64,000 nucleotides of DNA from Streptomyces sp. CoH27 (GTDB taxonomy: Bacteria > Actinomycetota > Actinomycetes > Streptomycetales > Streptomycetaceae), in contig NZ_JAIQYY010000019.1 of the NCBI RefSeq assembly GCF_020181035.1, positions 72,063 through 136,062 on the forward strand, in the 5' to 3' direction. Of the stretch, positions 1-8,023 are shown piece after piece. Position 1 is the stretch's first letter. Each line of letters begins with the position of its first letter. Made by a program: the position numbers and the translations under genes. The notes below the pieces were generated by a model, which had not been told where the DNA came from, ran no database searches, and saw only the letters and a list, made by a program, of their open reading frames with translations.

Positions 1-2
1 CC

Positions 3-368
3 GTGATCGCCGCCTGGCACGACGGGGTGCTGTACTTCTCCACCGGTCCGGGGGAGCAGAAGGCGCGCAACCTCGCCCGTCACCGGCACTGCGCGCTGAC
101 CACCGGCGGGAACTCGCTCGGCGACGGCCTCGACCTCGTGGTCGTGGGCGAGGCCGAGCCGGTCGCCGATCCGGCCGTGCTGGAGCAGGTCATCGCGGCG
201 TACGAGGCGAAGTACGGGGCGCACATCACCACGCCCGAGGGCACCTTCCACGGGATCGGGGACGCGTTGCGCACAGGGGACGCGGTGCTGTTCGCGGTGG
301 TCCCGGACACGGCGTACGGCTTCGGCCGTCACGACGGGGTGTACACCCATACGCGCTGGGTGTTCTGA
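3..368 (+). CDS. Pyridoxamine 5'-phosphate oxidase (PPOX) family protein, 5' end outside window
   Basis: The frame is open from the window edge, so the real start is probably upstream; the GTG at 3 is only the first in-window candidate. The 121 visible residues have the split-barrel flavin-binding look of PPOX proteins: LYFSTGPGEQKARNLARH is the usual strand-loop that contacts the FMN or F420 phosphate, followed by VVVGEAEPV and a C-terminal FAVVPDTAYGFGRHDG. Such proteins are soluble flavin- or F420-dependent oxidoreductases or cofactor-binding proteins. The substrate cannot be read from the sequence. Confidence 0.75.
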   Translation: MIAAWHDGVLYFSTGPGEQKARNLARHRHCALTTGGNSLGDGLDLVVVGEAEPVADPAVLEQVIAAYEAKYGAHITTPEGTFHGIGDALRTGDAVLFAVVPDTAYGFGRHDGVYTHTRWVF

Positions 369-400
369 GCCGCGGTGCGGACCGCCGCGGGGCGCACAGC

Positions 401-940
401 CTAGGAGCGCGGATACTCAAGCACGGGGATGCCCGGTGCGAAGTGGGTGACGGCGCCGATCAACCGCGCCTTGTCCAGACGCCAGCCCGTCACCGCCCGG
501 GACGCGACCACGATGTCGGCCGGCACAGAAGTGACGTGTTCCAGGACGGCACGAGCCGCCGGACCGCCTCCGGGCAGCGCCGGGGCGCCCTCGCGCCGGC
601 TCACCCCGACGTAGGGGACGGTGGTCCTGCCCGCGCGCTGGTGCCAGAGGACGACACCCGTGATGTCCGCCCAGGGCACGTGGGCGGTGGTGGCCTCGTA
701 CCTCGCGGGGCTCCCGCCCCGTAGTACGCCCGTTTCGTCCACCCGGAACGCGACCTTGCCGCTCGTGGCCACGTACACCATGAACAGCCCACCCGCGCCG
801 AACAGCGGCAGGCCCAGAATGCGTGCGTACAGCGGCATACCGGGGAGCAGCAGCACCACGGTGAAGACGGCACTGAGCGCCACGACCGCGCTGGTCCGGC
901 GGTCCCAGCCGTACCGCGCCTCATACGTGAGTGAGTTCAT
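401..940 (-). CDS. Hypothetical membrane protein with two N-terminal TM segments
   Basis: ATG at 940 gives 179 residues beginning MNSLTYEARYGW; the frame stays open further upstream but that part has no coding character. Two adjacent hydrophobic stretches lie at about residues 17-35 and 38-58, followed by a soluble C-terminal domain with many beta-type segments (KVAFRVDETGV, VPWADITGVVLW). This resembles PH-like membrane proteins common in actinomycetes, with a short hydrophobic hairpin anchoring a bacterial-PH-type domain. No catalytic motif is visible and the function is unknown. Confidence 0.65.
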   Translation of the reverse strand: MNSLTYEARYGWDRRTSAVVALSAVFTVVLLLPGMPLYARILGLPLFGAGGLFMVYVATSGKVAFRVDETGVLRGGSPARYEATTAHVPWADITGVVLWHQRAGRTTVPYVGVSRREGAPALPGGGPAARAVLEHVTSVPADIVVASRAVTGWRLDKARLIGAVTHFAPGIPVLEYPRS

Positions 941-1007
941 TTCGGCCACGGCTGGATCATGACAAATCCAGCCCCTCCGGGGAAGCGCCCTGGACCGGTT
1001 GACGGGT

Positions 1008-1718
1008 CTACGGCCGGTCTGCGGGTCCTCGCTTCCCGGTGCGGCCCCCGGGGCCGTCCTCGTCGCGCAGGAGGCTTTCGAGGGCCGTGAGCACATGGCC
1101 GCAGATCTCGTCCGGTTCCGCGCTGGCCAGCGGTTCCTGGCCGACCACTGTCCGCATCACACCGATGCCGAGCAACCAGGCCATGGCGAGCTGGGCGCGC
1201 AGTGTGCTGTCGTCGGCCGAGGAGAGGGTGGCGAGCGCGGCGGCGTACTCCTCGCCCAGCGCGCGGACGGTGTCGGGTGCGGCGTCGGCACTGCCGATGG
1301 AGCGGAGGTAGACCGCCAGCATCCGGTTCCAGTCGGGTCTGCCGCCGTCCGCGAGGACACCGCGCAACGCGGTCTCGAACAGCCGGTCCGGCGGCGTGTT
1401 GACCAGCTGCTCCTTGCCTCCCTGCGCCATGACCTCCGTGAGCAGGGTCTTCTTGGAGCCGAAGTAGCGGAATATGAGCGCCTGGTTCACTCCGGCGCGG
1501 CCGGCGATGTCCCGGACGGTGGCCGCCTCGTATCCACGCTCGGCGAAGACCGCGCCCGCCGCGTGCAGGATGCGCGCACGGGTCCCCCGGGCGTCACGCG
1601 GGCGGTGCGGAACGCCCTCGGCCAGTGGGACCTCCTCGACCACGGGGATGTCCTCGCTCGGCGGGCCGCCGTCGGGTCGGTCCTGCTGCCGCGTGTGCTC
1701 GCTGGTGTCGGTGTCCAC
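1008..1718 (-). CDS. TetR/AcrR family transcriptional regulator
   Basis: The product is 236 residues, with a GTG start at 1718 preceded by a good ribosome binding site (AAAGGAG on the minus strand). A disordered N-terminal extension of about 40 residues precedes the TetR helix-turn-helix (ARILHAAGAVFAERGY, then ATVRDIAGRAGVNQALIFRY). The C-terminal helical domain would bind a small ligand. It is divergent from the P450-ferredoxin pair, and a perfect inverted repeat lies in the shared 138-bp spacer, so it most likely represses that pair and possibly itself. The ligand is unknown. Confidence 0.9.
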   Translation of the reverse strand: MDTDTSEHTRQQDRPDGGPPSEDIPVVEEVPLAEGVPHRPRDARGTRARILHAAGAVFAERGYEAATVRDIAGRAGVNQALIFRYFGSKKTLLTEVMAQGGKEQLVNTPPDRLFETALRGVLADGGRPDWNRMLAVYLRSIGSADAAPDTVRALGEEYAAALATLSSADDSTLRAQLAMAWLLGIGVMRTVVGQEPLASAEPDEICGHVLTALESLLRDEDGPGGRTGKRGPADRP

Positions 1719-1824
1719 CCTCTACTCCTTTTGTGCCGCCGTGAGCCCGCTCGCGCCTGCCGAGTGGCCGTCAGGGTAACGGCCGATTAGCGTCGTTGAC
1801 TGCCTGGTGACCAGCTCATAGCGT

Positions 1825-1842
1825 TGTAAGCGCATGCTTACA
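1825..1842. promoter_or_regulatory. Candidate TetR operator, TGTAAGC-N4-GCTTACA
   Basis: A perfect inverted repeat with 7-bp arms and a 4-bp centre sits between the divergent TetR and P450 genes. It lies directly in front of the P450 ribosome binding site (AAGGGAGG at 1844-1851) and GTG start (1857). Bound repressor would cover the P450 transcription start region. Assignment to the adjacent TetR protein is inference from position and symmetry. Confidence 0.7.
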
Positions 1843-1856
1843 CAAGGGAGGCAGCA

Positions 1857-3047
1857 GTGACGGCCACGCACGACGCACCCCTCGCCTATCCCTTCAACTC
1901 CAGCCAGGAACTGGCCCTGTCCGACGCGTACGAACGGGCCCGTGACACCCCGGGCCTGTTACGCGTCCAGCTTCCGTACGGGGAGCCGGCCTGGCTCGCC
2001 ACCCGTTACGCGGACGCCCGGCTGGTCCTCGGTGACCAGCGCTTCAGCCGGGCCCTGGGCCTCGAACACGACGAGCCGCGTGCCTCCGAGGGCAGGCGGG
2101 ACAGCGGGATCCTCAGCATGGATCCGCCCGACCACACCCGGCTGCGTTCCCTGGTCGCGAAGGCCTTCACCGTCCGCCAGGTCGAGAAACTCCGCCCGCA
2201 GATCCGGGAGCTGACGTCCGCTCTGCTGGACGAGATGGCGGAGGCGGGGCCGCCGGTCGACCTGGTCGACCGCTACGCCCTGCCCATCCCGGTCGCGGTG
2301 ATCTGCCGGCTCCTCGGAGTCCCGGAGGAGGACCGCCCGCGCTTTCGGACCTGGAGCGACGCGGCACTGTCCACCAGCTCGCTGACCGCAGAGGAGTTCG
2401 ACCGCAATCGCGAAGAGCTGCGCGCGTACATGGCCCAGCTGATCACCGCGCATCGCGAGCGGCCGCGGGACGACCTGATGACGGCGCTGATCGAGGCGCG
2501 CGACCAGGGCGACCGGCTGTCGGAGCTGGAGCTCGTCGACCTGTGCGTCGGCATCCTCGTCGCCGGCCACGAGACCACGGCCACCCAGATCCCCAACTTC
2601 GTACTCACTCTCCTCGACCATCCCGAGACGCTGTCCCGGCTGCGCGCCGAGCCCACGCTCATCACCAGCGCGATCGAGGAGCTGCTGCGCTTCGTGCCCC
2701 TGGGCAGCGGCGCCGGTCAGCCCCGCTACGCCAAGGAGGACATCGAGGTCGGCGGCACCCTCGTGCGGGCGGGGGAACCGGTGCTGGTCGCCGTCGGCGC
2801 AGCGAACCGCGACGCGCTGCGCTTCAGCGCGGCCGGCACGCTCGACATCACCCGCAGCGGCAACGCGCATCTGGGCTTCGGGCACGGCGTCCACCACTGC
2901 CTCGGGGCACCCCTCGCCCGCCTCGAACTCCAGGAGGCCATCGGCGCGTTGGTGGCCCGCTTCCCCCGGCTGCATGTCGCCGGTGACATCACCTGGAAGA
3001 CCGAGATGCTGGTACGCGGCCCGCGCGTCATGCCGGTGGACTGGTGA
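1857..3047 (+). CDS. Cytochrome P450
   Basis: This 396-residue protein has the full set of bacterial class I P450 landmarks: I-helix oxygen-activation motif AGHETT, K-helix ExxR (EELLR), and the heme-thiolate loop FGHGVHHCLG with the axial cysteine. It would hydroxylate or epoxidise a small organic substrate using electrons from the ferredoxin encoded immediately after it. The GTG start at 1857 has a strong Shine-Dalgarno. Codon 35 (1959-1961) is TTA, the rare leucine codon that makes translation depend on the bldA tRNA in Streptomyces, so developmental timing is plausible. No specific CYP subfamily is claimed. Confidence 0.95.
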   Translation: MTATHDAPLAYPFNSSQELALSDAYERARDTPGLLRVQLPYGEPAWLATRYADARLVLGDQRFSRALGLEHDEPRASEGRRDSGILSMDPPDHTRLRSLVAKAFTVRQVEKLRPQIRELTSALLDEMAEAGPPVDLVDRYALPIPVAVICRLLGVPEEDRPRFRTWSDAALSTSSLTAEEFDRNREELRAYMAQLITAHRERPRDDLMTALIEARDQGDRLSELELVDLCVGILVAGHETTATQIPNFVLTLLDHPETLSRLRAEPTLITSAIEELLRFVPLGSGAGQPRYAKEDIEVGGTLVRAGEPVLVAVGAANRDALRFSAAGTLDITRSGNAHLGFGHGVHHCLGAPLARLELQEAIGALVARFPRLHVAGDITWKTEMLVRGPRVMPVDW

Positions 3048-3055
3048 GGCGGCCC

Positions 3056-3277
3056 ATGAGCTGGCAGCTGCACGTCTCCTCCGACCGTTGCATCGGCTCC
3101 GGGATGTGTGCCGGGGCCGCCCCCGATCTGTTCGCCCTCGACGACGACCACGCACACCCTGTCAGCGAGCACATCCCGGAGAGCGACGACCGTGCCCTGG
3201 AAGCCGCCGACATCTGCCCGATGCTGGCCATCACCGTCCGGGACGCGAACGGACGGGAGATCGCACCTCGTGAGTGA
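3056..3277 (+). CDS. Ferredoxin, probably [3Fe-4S] type, partner of the P450
   Basis: A small acidic protein of 73 residues carrying the cysteine pattern RCIGSGMCAG near the N terminus and DICPM near the C terminus. These three cysteines with a gap at the second position are typical of the 3Fe-4S ferredoxins that feed actinomycete P450s. ATG at 3056 has GAGG seven bases upstream; an alternative GTG at 3044 would overlap the P450 stop as GTGA and add MRRP. Either way it is co-translated with the P450. Confidence 0.9.
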   Translation: MSWQLHVSSDRCIGSGMCAGAAPDLFALDDDHAHPVSEHIPESDDRALEAADICPMLAITVRDANGREIAPRE

Positions 3278-3402
3278 GCCTGTGGACCTCGTAAGTGAGC
3301 CTGCGGAACTTCCTGCGCGCCGACGAGCGGCGGATCATCGACCACGGGCCGGGAGGAATGGGTTCGCTCTTGCGTGGGATCGCTTCTAGCCTGCGTCGAG
3401 TG

Positions 3403-3894
3403 ATGACAGCCGAAGACGTGTTGTCCGTCCTGGCCGTCCTACGACGTGCCGGGGCCGACGTCTGGGTCGGTGGCGGTTGGGGGATCGACGCGCTGATCGG
3501 CGAACAGACACGAGAGCACCGCGACCTGGATCTGATGCACCGGCAGGAGCAGGAAACCGCCGTGGTGGCCGCGCTTTCCGGCGCGGGCTTCGCGGAGAGC
3601 CTCGACTGGAGGCCCGTCCGGTTCGTCGTCGTCGCGCCGGACGGACGGGAGGTCGACATGCACCCACTGGTCTTCGCCGAGGACGGATCCGCGCGGCAGG
3701 AGTCACCCCTGCCGGGGCACCCGTTCACCTACCCCTCGTCGTGTTTCGTGACGGGCACCATCCGGGGATCGGCGGTCCGGTGTCTGTCCGCCGAGCAGCA
3801 GGTCTACTTCCACCAGGGATACCAGCCGTCGGAACGCGATCTGCACGACATGGCTCAACTGCGACGTGTCTTCGGAATCGCCACCCACTTCTGA
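3403..3894 (+). CDS. Nucleotidyltransferase, aminoglycoside/lincosamide adenylyltransferase type
   Basis: From ATG 3403 this is a 163-residue single-domain protein. The motif GGWGIDALIGEQTREHRDLDL is the signature of small ANT(2'')/Lnu-like nucleotidyltransferases: the glycine pair binds the nucleotide triphosphate and the D..DLDL acidic residues bind Mg. A third acidic residue is likely in REVDMHP. Such enzymes adenylylate aminoglycosides or lincosamides, but many actinomycete members are uncharacterised, so resistance is only an inference. The frame extends upstream to 3295 without a better start. Confidence 0.8.
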   Translation: MTAEDVLSVLAVLRRAGADVWVGGGWGIDALIGEQTREHRDLDLMHRQEQETAVVAALSGAGFAESLDWRPVRFVVVAPDGREVDMHPLVFAEDGSARQESPLPGHPFTYPSSCFVTGTIRGSAVRCLSAEQQVYFHQGYQPSERDLHDMAQLRRVFGIATHF

Positions 3895-3989
3895 CCGGAG
3901 CATCCTGTGCGCGGGCCGCGGCGGCTCCACCCGATCGCCCGGTGCGTCCGGCGGTCGGCGTGGTGCGCTCGGCGTCTACGATCCGGCCC

Positions 3990-4232
3990 GTGGCAGAGGT
4001 ACCTGATGAGTTGATCAAGCTGGAACGGTCCGCCGAGGAAGAGCGGGCGAAGCTGGCGGGACTCTCCGGCGACGCCTACGACGCACAGTTGCGGCGCTGG
4101 CACAAGGCGTCCGAGGCGGTCCAGGCAGCCATCTCCGCGCATGCCGCGGCCACCTCTGCCGACCGGTGCAAGGTGGAGCAGGCCGTGAAGCGGGCCCTGT
4201 GGCACAGCCAGGAGGACCCGACCGTCGAGTAG
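3990..4232 (+). CDS. Small conserved-looking helical protein, function unknown
   Basis: GTG at 3990 opens an 80-residue highly charged protein (VAEVPDELIKLERSAEEERA...). It is almost entirely predicted helix, with heptad-like spacing and alanine-rich stretches (SEAVQAAISAHAAAT), and has no cysteine pair or membrane segment. Third-position GC is strongly biased, supporting coding. It is followed closely by the convergent MerR-PP2C gene. No known domain is recognised; a small coiled-coil adaptor or DNA-associated protein would fit, but this is a guess. Confidence 0.6.
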   Translation: MAEVPDELIKLERSAEEERAKLAGLSGDAYDAQLRRWHKASEAVQAAISAHAAATSADRCKVEQAVKRALWHSQEDPTVE

Positions 4233-4287
4233 CGGCCAGGTCCGCGCTCCACGGCACGCGCCCCACCTCCCGGTCACGTCCCTGGCG

Positions 4288-5358
4288 TCACCCCACGACG
4301 TCGGCCACCACGCAGCTGACGTTGTCGGGCCCGCCGGACGCGTTGGCCAGGGCGATGAGTTCGCGGGCCGCCTGCTCGGGCTCCGGCGTCCCGGCGAGCA
4401 CGTCGCGGATCGCCTCGGTCGGTACGACGCCGGACAGACCGTCGGAGCACAGCAGGTACCGGTCGTTCGGCTGGGCGTCGTGCAGGCGCAGGTCGGGGGT
4501 ACCGTCGGAGCCCAGGCCCAGCGCTCGTGCCAGCAGGGCCCGCTGGGGGTGGGAGACGGCTTCCTCCGGGCTGAGGCGTCCCTCGTCGATCATCGACTGC
4601 ACCACTGTGTGGTCGTGGGTGATCTGGAACAGCCTCCCGTCGCGCAGGAGGTGGGCCCGGCAGTCGCCGATGTGGACGAGGGCCATCTGCGAGCCGGTCC
4701 AGAGCATAGCGGTGAGGGTCGTACCGGCCCCTTCGGCACAGGTGCCGGTTCCGGCGGCGGCGTACACGGCCTGCCGGGCCCGGTCGACGGCGTCTTCGAG
4801 GACGTTGAGGAGGTTGCCGGCCGGAATGCCGTCGGCCTCCAGGCGTTTGAGGGCTTCGACGGCGGCCGCGCTCGCAGTGGCGCCCGTGCTGCCGCAGCCG
4901 TCGGCGACGGCGAGCAGCGCGGGCCCCGCGTAGGCGGTGTCCTGGTTGCTCTCGCGGACGAGGCCCGCATCGGACAGGGCGGCGTACCGGATCTCCAGGG
5001 GCTTGACGGTCGGGGCCATGGCGGGGTCCTTCCGGGACAGATGGTCGATGAGGAAGGCGGCCAGGTCCCGCCGTGCGGCGGTATCGGTCTCCACCTGACC
5101 CCAGTAGGCTCGGATCTCCTGGGCCGCCCGGCCCGCGTCCAGCGTGCAGACGTGCTGGATCCGGGCCAGGGGCATCCCGAGACGCCGGAGCCAGGCGACC
5201 AGTCGGGCCTGGTCGAGCTGTTCCGCTGCGTACAGGCGGTAGCCGGTGACCGGGTCGACGCGCGCGGGAGCCAACAGGCCGAGCTCGTCGTAGAGACGCA
5301 ACGCCTTCGGCGACAGCCGGGACGCCTTCGCGAACGCCCCGATGGTCAGCAGTCCCAT
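4288..5358 (-). CDS. MerR-type DNA-binding domain fused to PP2C Ser/Thr phosphatase
   Basis: The protein is 356 residues. Residues 1-70 are a MerR winged-helix domain (LLTIGAFAKASRLSPKALRLY, then DELGLLAPARVDPVTGYRLY), followed by a short dimerisation helix region to about 110. Residues 123-355 form a complete PP2C-family phosphatase: RESNQD with metal ligand D140, ADGCGS (D153), GDCRAHLLRDG, CSDGLSGVV and GGPDN near the C terminus. All four metal-binding acidic positions appear intact, so it should be an active Mn/Mg-dependent phosphatase that also binds DNA. The fusion suggests a regulator coupling phosphosignalling to promoter control. RBS GAGGAGG precedes the start. Confidence 0.85.
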   Translation of the reverse strand: MGLLTIGAFAKASRLSPKALRLYDELGLLAPARVDPVTGYRLYAAEQLDQARLVAWLRRLGMPLARIQHVCTLDAGRAAQEIRAYWGQVETDTAARRDLAAFLIDHLSRKDPAMAPTVKPLEIRYAALSDAGLVRESNQDTAYAGPALLAVADGCGSTGATASAAAVEALKRLEADGIPAGNLLNVLEDAVDRARQAVYAAAGTGTCAEGAGTTLTAMLWTGSQMALVHIGDCRAHLLRDGRLFQITHDHTVVQSMIDEGRLSPEEAVSHPQRALLARALGLGSDGTPDLRLHDAQPNDRYLLCSDGLSGVVPTEAIRDVLAGTPEPEQAARELIALANASGGPDNVSCVVADVVG

Positions 5359-5370
5359 GCCCGCCCCTCC

Positions 5371-5697
5371 TCATGCCGGGCACATCGCCCGGCCCCACCG
5401 ATGCTGTGGCCTTCCCCAGGGTGAAGGTCAACGGCGGCACCGTCACCTTCGGCACGCACGCGCGGTACGCGTCCTTCGTGATCTCGATGAACGATCCGGT
5501 CAGCGGGTTCGTGTCACCCCCGTTCGCCACGACCACCACACGGCTCGGCGCCATGCCGAGCGTGCCGTCCCGGTGCACGGCCTGCAGTCACTCCAGGACG
5601 GTGCACACCACCGGACCCGCGCGCCGCCCGCCGCCGTTCCCGTACGTCCGCCAGGCCGGGTCGGTGCCCTCCGGAAACTGGAACACATCATCGGCGG
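5371..5697 (-). pseudogene. Degenerate coding fragment with internal stop, unknown family
   Basis: On the minus strand one frame reads coherently from about 5697 (ADDVFQFPEGTDPAW...) through a single in-frame TGA to SRVVVVANGGDTNPLTG and FIEITKDAYRACVPKVTV, ending against the MerR-PP2C start. Codon usage on both sides of the stop is Streptomyces-like. It looks like the remains of one small, possibly secreted, protein. No family is named with confidence. Confidence 0.35.
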
Positions 5698-5956
5698 TAC
5701 GCGGCCGCTACTCGTCGCCGCCACAGGCCTAGGCACCGCCGATGCCGAACAGGTCCTCGCCCACGCCTCCGAGGCGGCCGACGGCCGTCGGCTGTACCTG
5801 ACCACGACGCGCTTCCACCCGGAGCACGCCTTCGGCGCGCAGTTGTTCACCGATCGGGCCCCGTATCCGGTCAACCGCGTCCAGGCCGACGACCTGCGGA
5901 CGAGGGGCCGGGTGGCGCACGGTACCTTCCGCAAGGGTCTCGATGCCCGTTCCTGA
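5678..5956 (+). pseudogene. Fragment resembling an MBL-fold hydrolase (N-terminal part)
   Basis: The frame contains LYLTTTRFHPEHAFGAQLF followed by APYPVNRVQADDLRTRG, similar to the metal-binding loop of MBL-fold hydrolases (normally HxHxDH or HxHxEH). Here the first histidine is replaced by arginine, and neither the N-terminal strand nor the C-terminal half is present. It is therefore most likely a dead fragment. Together with the antisense remnant beside it, it fills the 618-bp gap between 5359 and 5976. Confidence 0.35.
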
Positions 5957-5976
5957 CGTCCTGAACGGCCGTGGTG

Positions 5977-6678
5977 TCACTGGGGGCCGGAGTCCGGTCC
6001 GATCCAGCCCGCCACGCCGACACACGCCTCGTTCCCCTCGGGATCGGCCAGCACCCAGTTCGACGGCGCGTCGGCGTCGTTCACCAGACGTCCGCCGGCC
6101 GCGAGCGCCGCGGCTATCCGCGCCTCGGCCTGGTCGTACGGCACCCAGACATCGACATGAACGCGGTTGCGCTGCGGGCGCGGCGCGTCCATGTGCTGAA
6201 AATAGAAGGGTGCCCCGCGCCGGAGCGGATCGATGAGGTCCTCGCCGCTGTGCGCACGCTCCTCGTAGCCGAGCAGGGCACGCCAGAAGGGCACCACGTC
6301 GGCTCCCACGAGGGCGTCGACCGTCACCTGGACGGTCTGTACGGCGGACGGGTCGGCCGGTATCCCCAGTGCGCGTGCGGCGTCGGAGATCTGCCGGGCC
6401 ACCTCGGTGTGCCGCTCGGTCAGCCCGTAGTAGTCGTCCGTGACCGTGATCAGCCGCACGCTCACGCCCTGGTGTCTGAGGTCGACGTCCGGCTGCTCGT
6501 CCCCCAGGCCCGGCAGCTCACTGATCGCCTGCACAAGCCGTGCACCGGCGGCGAACGACCCGGTCCGGAAGAAGGCGCACGCTCCTTCTCCGACGACACG
6601 CCAGTCCCCCAGGCCAGGGGTCTCATGGAACTGCTGCGGCCTGATGCGCTCGGTGCTGCCTTCAACAGTGGTGGTCAT
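5977..6678 (-). CDS. Pterin-dehydratase-like plus VOC/glyoxalase-like domain protein
   Basis: ATG at 6678 gives 233 residues; the open frame continues upstream but into remnant sequence. Residues about 15-110 resemble a pterin-4a-carbinolamine dehydratase-like module (ISELPGLGDEQPDVDLRHQG, then DDYYGLTERHTEVARQISD). The C-terminal half (VTVDALVGADVVPFWRALLG ... VHVDVWVPYDQAEARI ... NWVLADPEGNEACV) is a VOC fold. This two-part arrangement is common in actinomycetes, and the reaction is not established. The gene stands alone and is divergent from the 6974 gene. Confidence 0.75.
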   Translation of the reverse strand: MTTTVEGSTERIRPQQFHETPGLGDWRVVGEGACAFFRTGSFAAGARLVQAISELPGLGDEQPDVDLRHQGVSVRLITVTDDYYGLTERHTEVARQISDAARALGIPADPSAVQTVQVTVDALVGADVVPFWRALLGYEERAHSGEDLIDPLRRGAPFYFQHMDAPRPQRNRVHVDVWVPYDQAEARIAAALAAGGRLVNDADAPSNWVLADPEGNEACVGVAGWIGPDSGPQ

Positions 6679-6809
6679 GGGATCAACGTAGCGTGCGGGT
6701 CTGACAATCCGCTTCGGCCGATCACCCGCGGCCAGCTCCCCCCGGGGAGCTGGTGACCCGGGGACCGTATCGCGGACCGTCAGCAGGCCGTCGTCGAGGT
6801 CGCCGCCCA

Positions 6810-6863
6810 TCACTTCAGCAGAGCGCTTCCGAAGTTCCCGGTGGCTCCGGTCACGAGCATCAT
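6810..6863 (-). pseudogene. N-terminal stub of an NmrA/SDR-type NAD(P)-binding protein
   Basis: The minus strand reads MMLVTGATGNFGSALLK and then stops (TGA at 6812-6810). MLVTGATGNxG is the dinucleotide-binding start of NmrA-like reductases, cut after the first helix. It is too short to fold, so it is called a deletion remnant. The rest of the 6679-6973 gap shows no other gene. Confidence 0.5.
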
Positions 6864-6973
6864 GAGCGCGGCCATTTTGCTCACCATGACCAGGGCGCGG
6901 TCACGCGGCGACAGCTGCGGCCGCCGGAACCCCCAGGCCTCCCGGACCTCTCCCCCCGGCGTATCGTCTCGGC

Positions 6974-7924
6974 ATGCGGCGCACGGACATCACCCGGGAC
7001 GACGGCACGTGGACGGGCTTGTCAGTGGAGGTGGAGGCACGTCGCCGACCAGGCCTGTGCCCGTTCAGCGCCGGGCGGCGGCTGCTGCTCGCCCAGCAGT
7101 CGTGCCCTGTGCTGCTGACTGTCGTGGACGAGGACTTCTGCGGGGTGGAGTTCTGGCGCACCGATGCCTACCGATCGCCCCTGCCGCCGTTGCGTGCCGA
7201 GACGGGACGGACGCTGGCCGGCCGCCCGGATCGCTGGGCGCACCGCTTCGTACAGCACCTGCTCGATGCGCCGGGCAGCCCGCTGCACAACGGCCGCTGG
7301 CTGCTCTCGCCGGAGAGTCCGCTCCTGCGCTGGAACCACAGCCGGCGACCGCAGGCCGAGTTCTGGGCGTCGATGCTCATCGAGGGCCATCCGGACGGAT
7401 ACATCGACTGGTTCGTCCACAACGGCTCGTGGGAGATTCTGCCGCTGCGGCCGATGCCGGACGCCGATGACAGCCGGGTCAAGGCCTACCGCAAGCAGGC
7501 CCGCGACGGCACGTTGCCGCCCGTTCTGCTCTGGTGGGTCAGCGGTTTGGACTGCCATCTCCTGCTGGACGGCCACGCGCGGCTCGCCGCGGCGATCGCC
7601 GAGTCGGCCGTACCCCCGCTGCTGCATCTGCACCGCACCGCCCCCGGCGACGAGGTGGCCGCGGGCACCGAGCAGGCGGTGCGCCGCTACGAGACCGAGC
7701 TGGCCCGTTTCACCGAACTGCGCGCCACCTACGGTCACGCTGTCCCGGACGGTGCCGCCATCGCGGGACCGGACCTGGCCCGTCGCCTCCGGGACCTGCA
7801 CACCGCTCAACGGCCCAGCTGGGCCTGGCCTCTTCCCGGCGGGGAGGAGCAGTGGCGGTGCGTGGCACGGGAGGTGACGGCCGGTCGGTGGAGCGGTGGC
7901 GGTGGCGGTGGGACATCGGGGTGA
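6974..7924 (+). CDS. Unrecognised 316-aa protein with a ParB-like DGHARLAA motif
   Basis: The ATG at 6974 starts a soluble protein rich in tryptophan and aromatic residues (ASMLIEGHPDGYIDWFVHNG, SWAWPLPGGEEQW). In the middle, LLLDGHARLAAAIAE resembles the DGxHRxxA motif of ParB/Srx-like nucleotide-binding folds, here after a hydrophobic strand (PVLLWWVSGLDCHLLL). It ends in a glycine run (SGGGGGGTSG). There is no membrane segment or signal peptide. Codon bias supports coding. The neighbours (VOC protein, ABC exporter) give no functional clue. Confidence 0.65.
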   Translation: MRRTDITRDDGTWTGLSVEVEARRRPGLCPFSAGRRLLLAQQSCPVLLTVVDEDFCGVEFWRTDAYRSPLPPLRAETGRTLAGRPDRWAHRFVQHLLDAPGSPLHNGRWLLSPESPLLRWNHSRRPQAEFWASMLIEGHPDGYIDWFVHNGSWEILPLRPMPDADDSRVKAYRKQARDGTLPPVLLWWVSGLDCHLLLDGHARLAAAIAESAVPPLLHLHRTAPGDEVAAGTEQAVRRYETELARFTELRATYGHAVPDGAAIAGPDLARRLRDLHTAQRPSWAWPLPGGEEQWRCVAREVTAGRWSGGGGGGTSG

Positions 7925-8023
7925 CCCCCGCGCCCCGGGTGATCAGGCTCCCGGAGAGCCTGAGGGCACCCGCCGGGCTGCTGAGGACCGGGCGGACGCC
8001 CCCATCGGACAGGCGTGCGGCCG

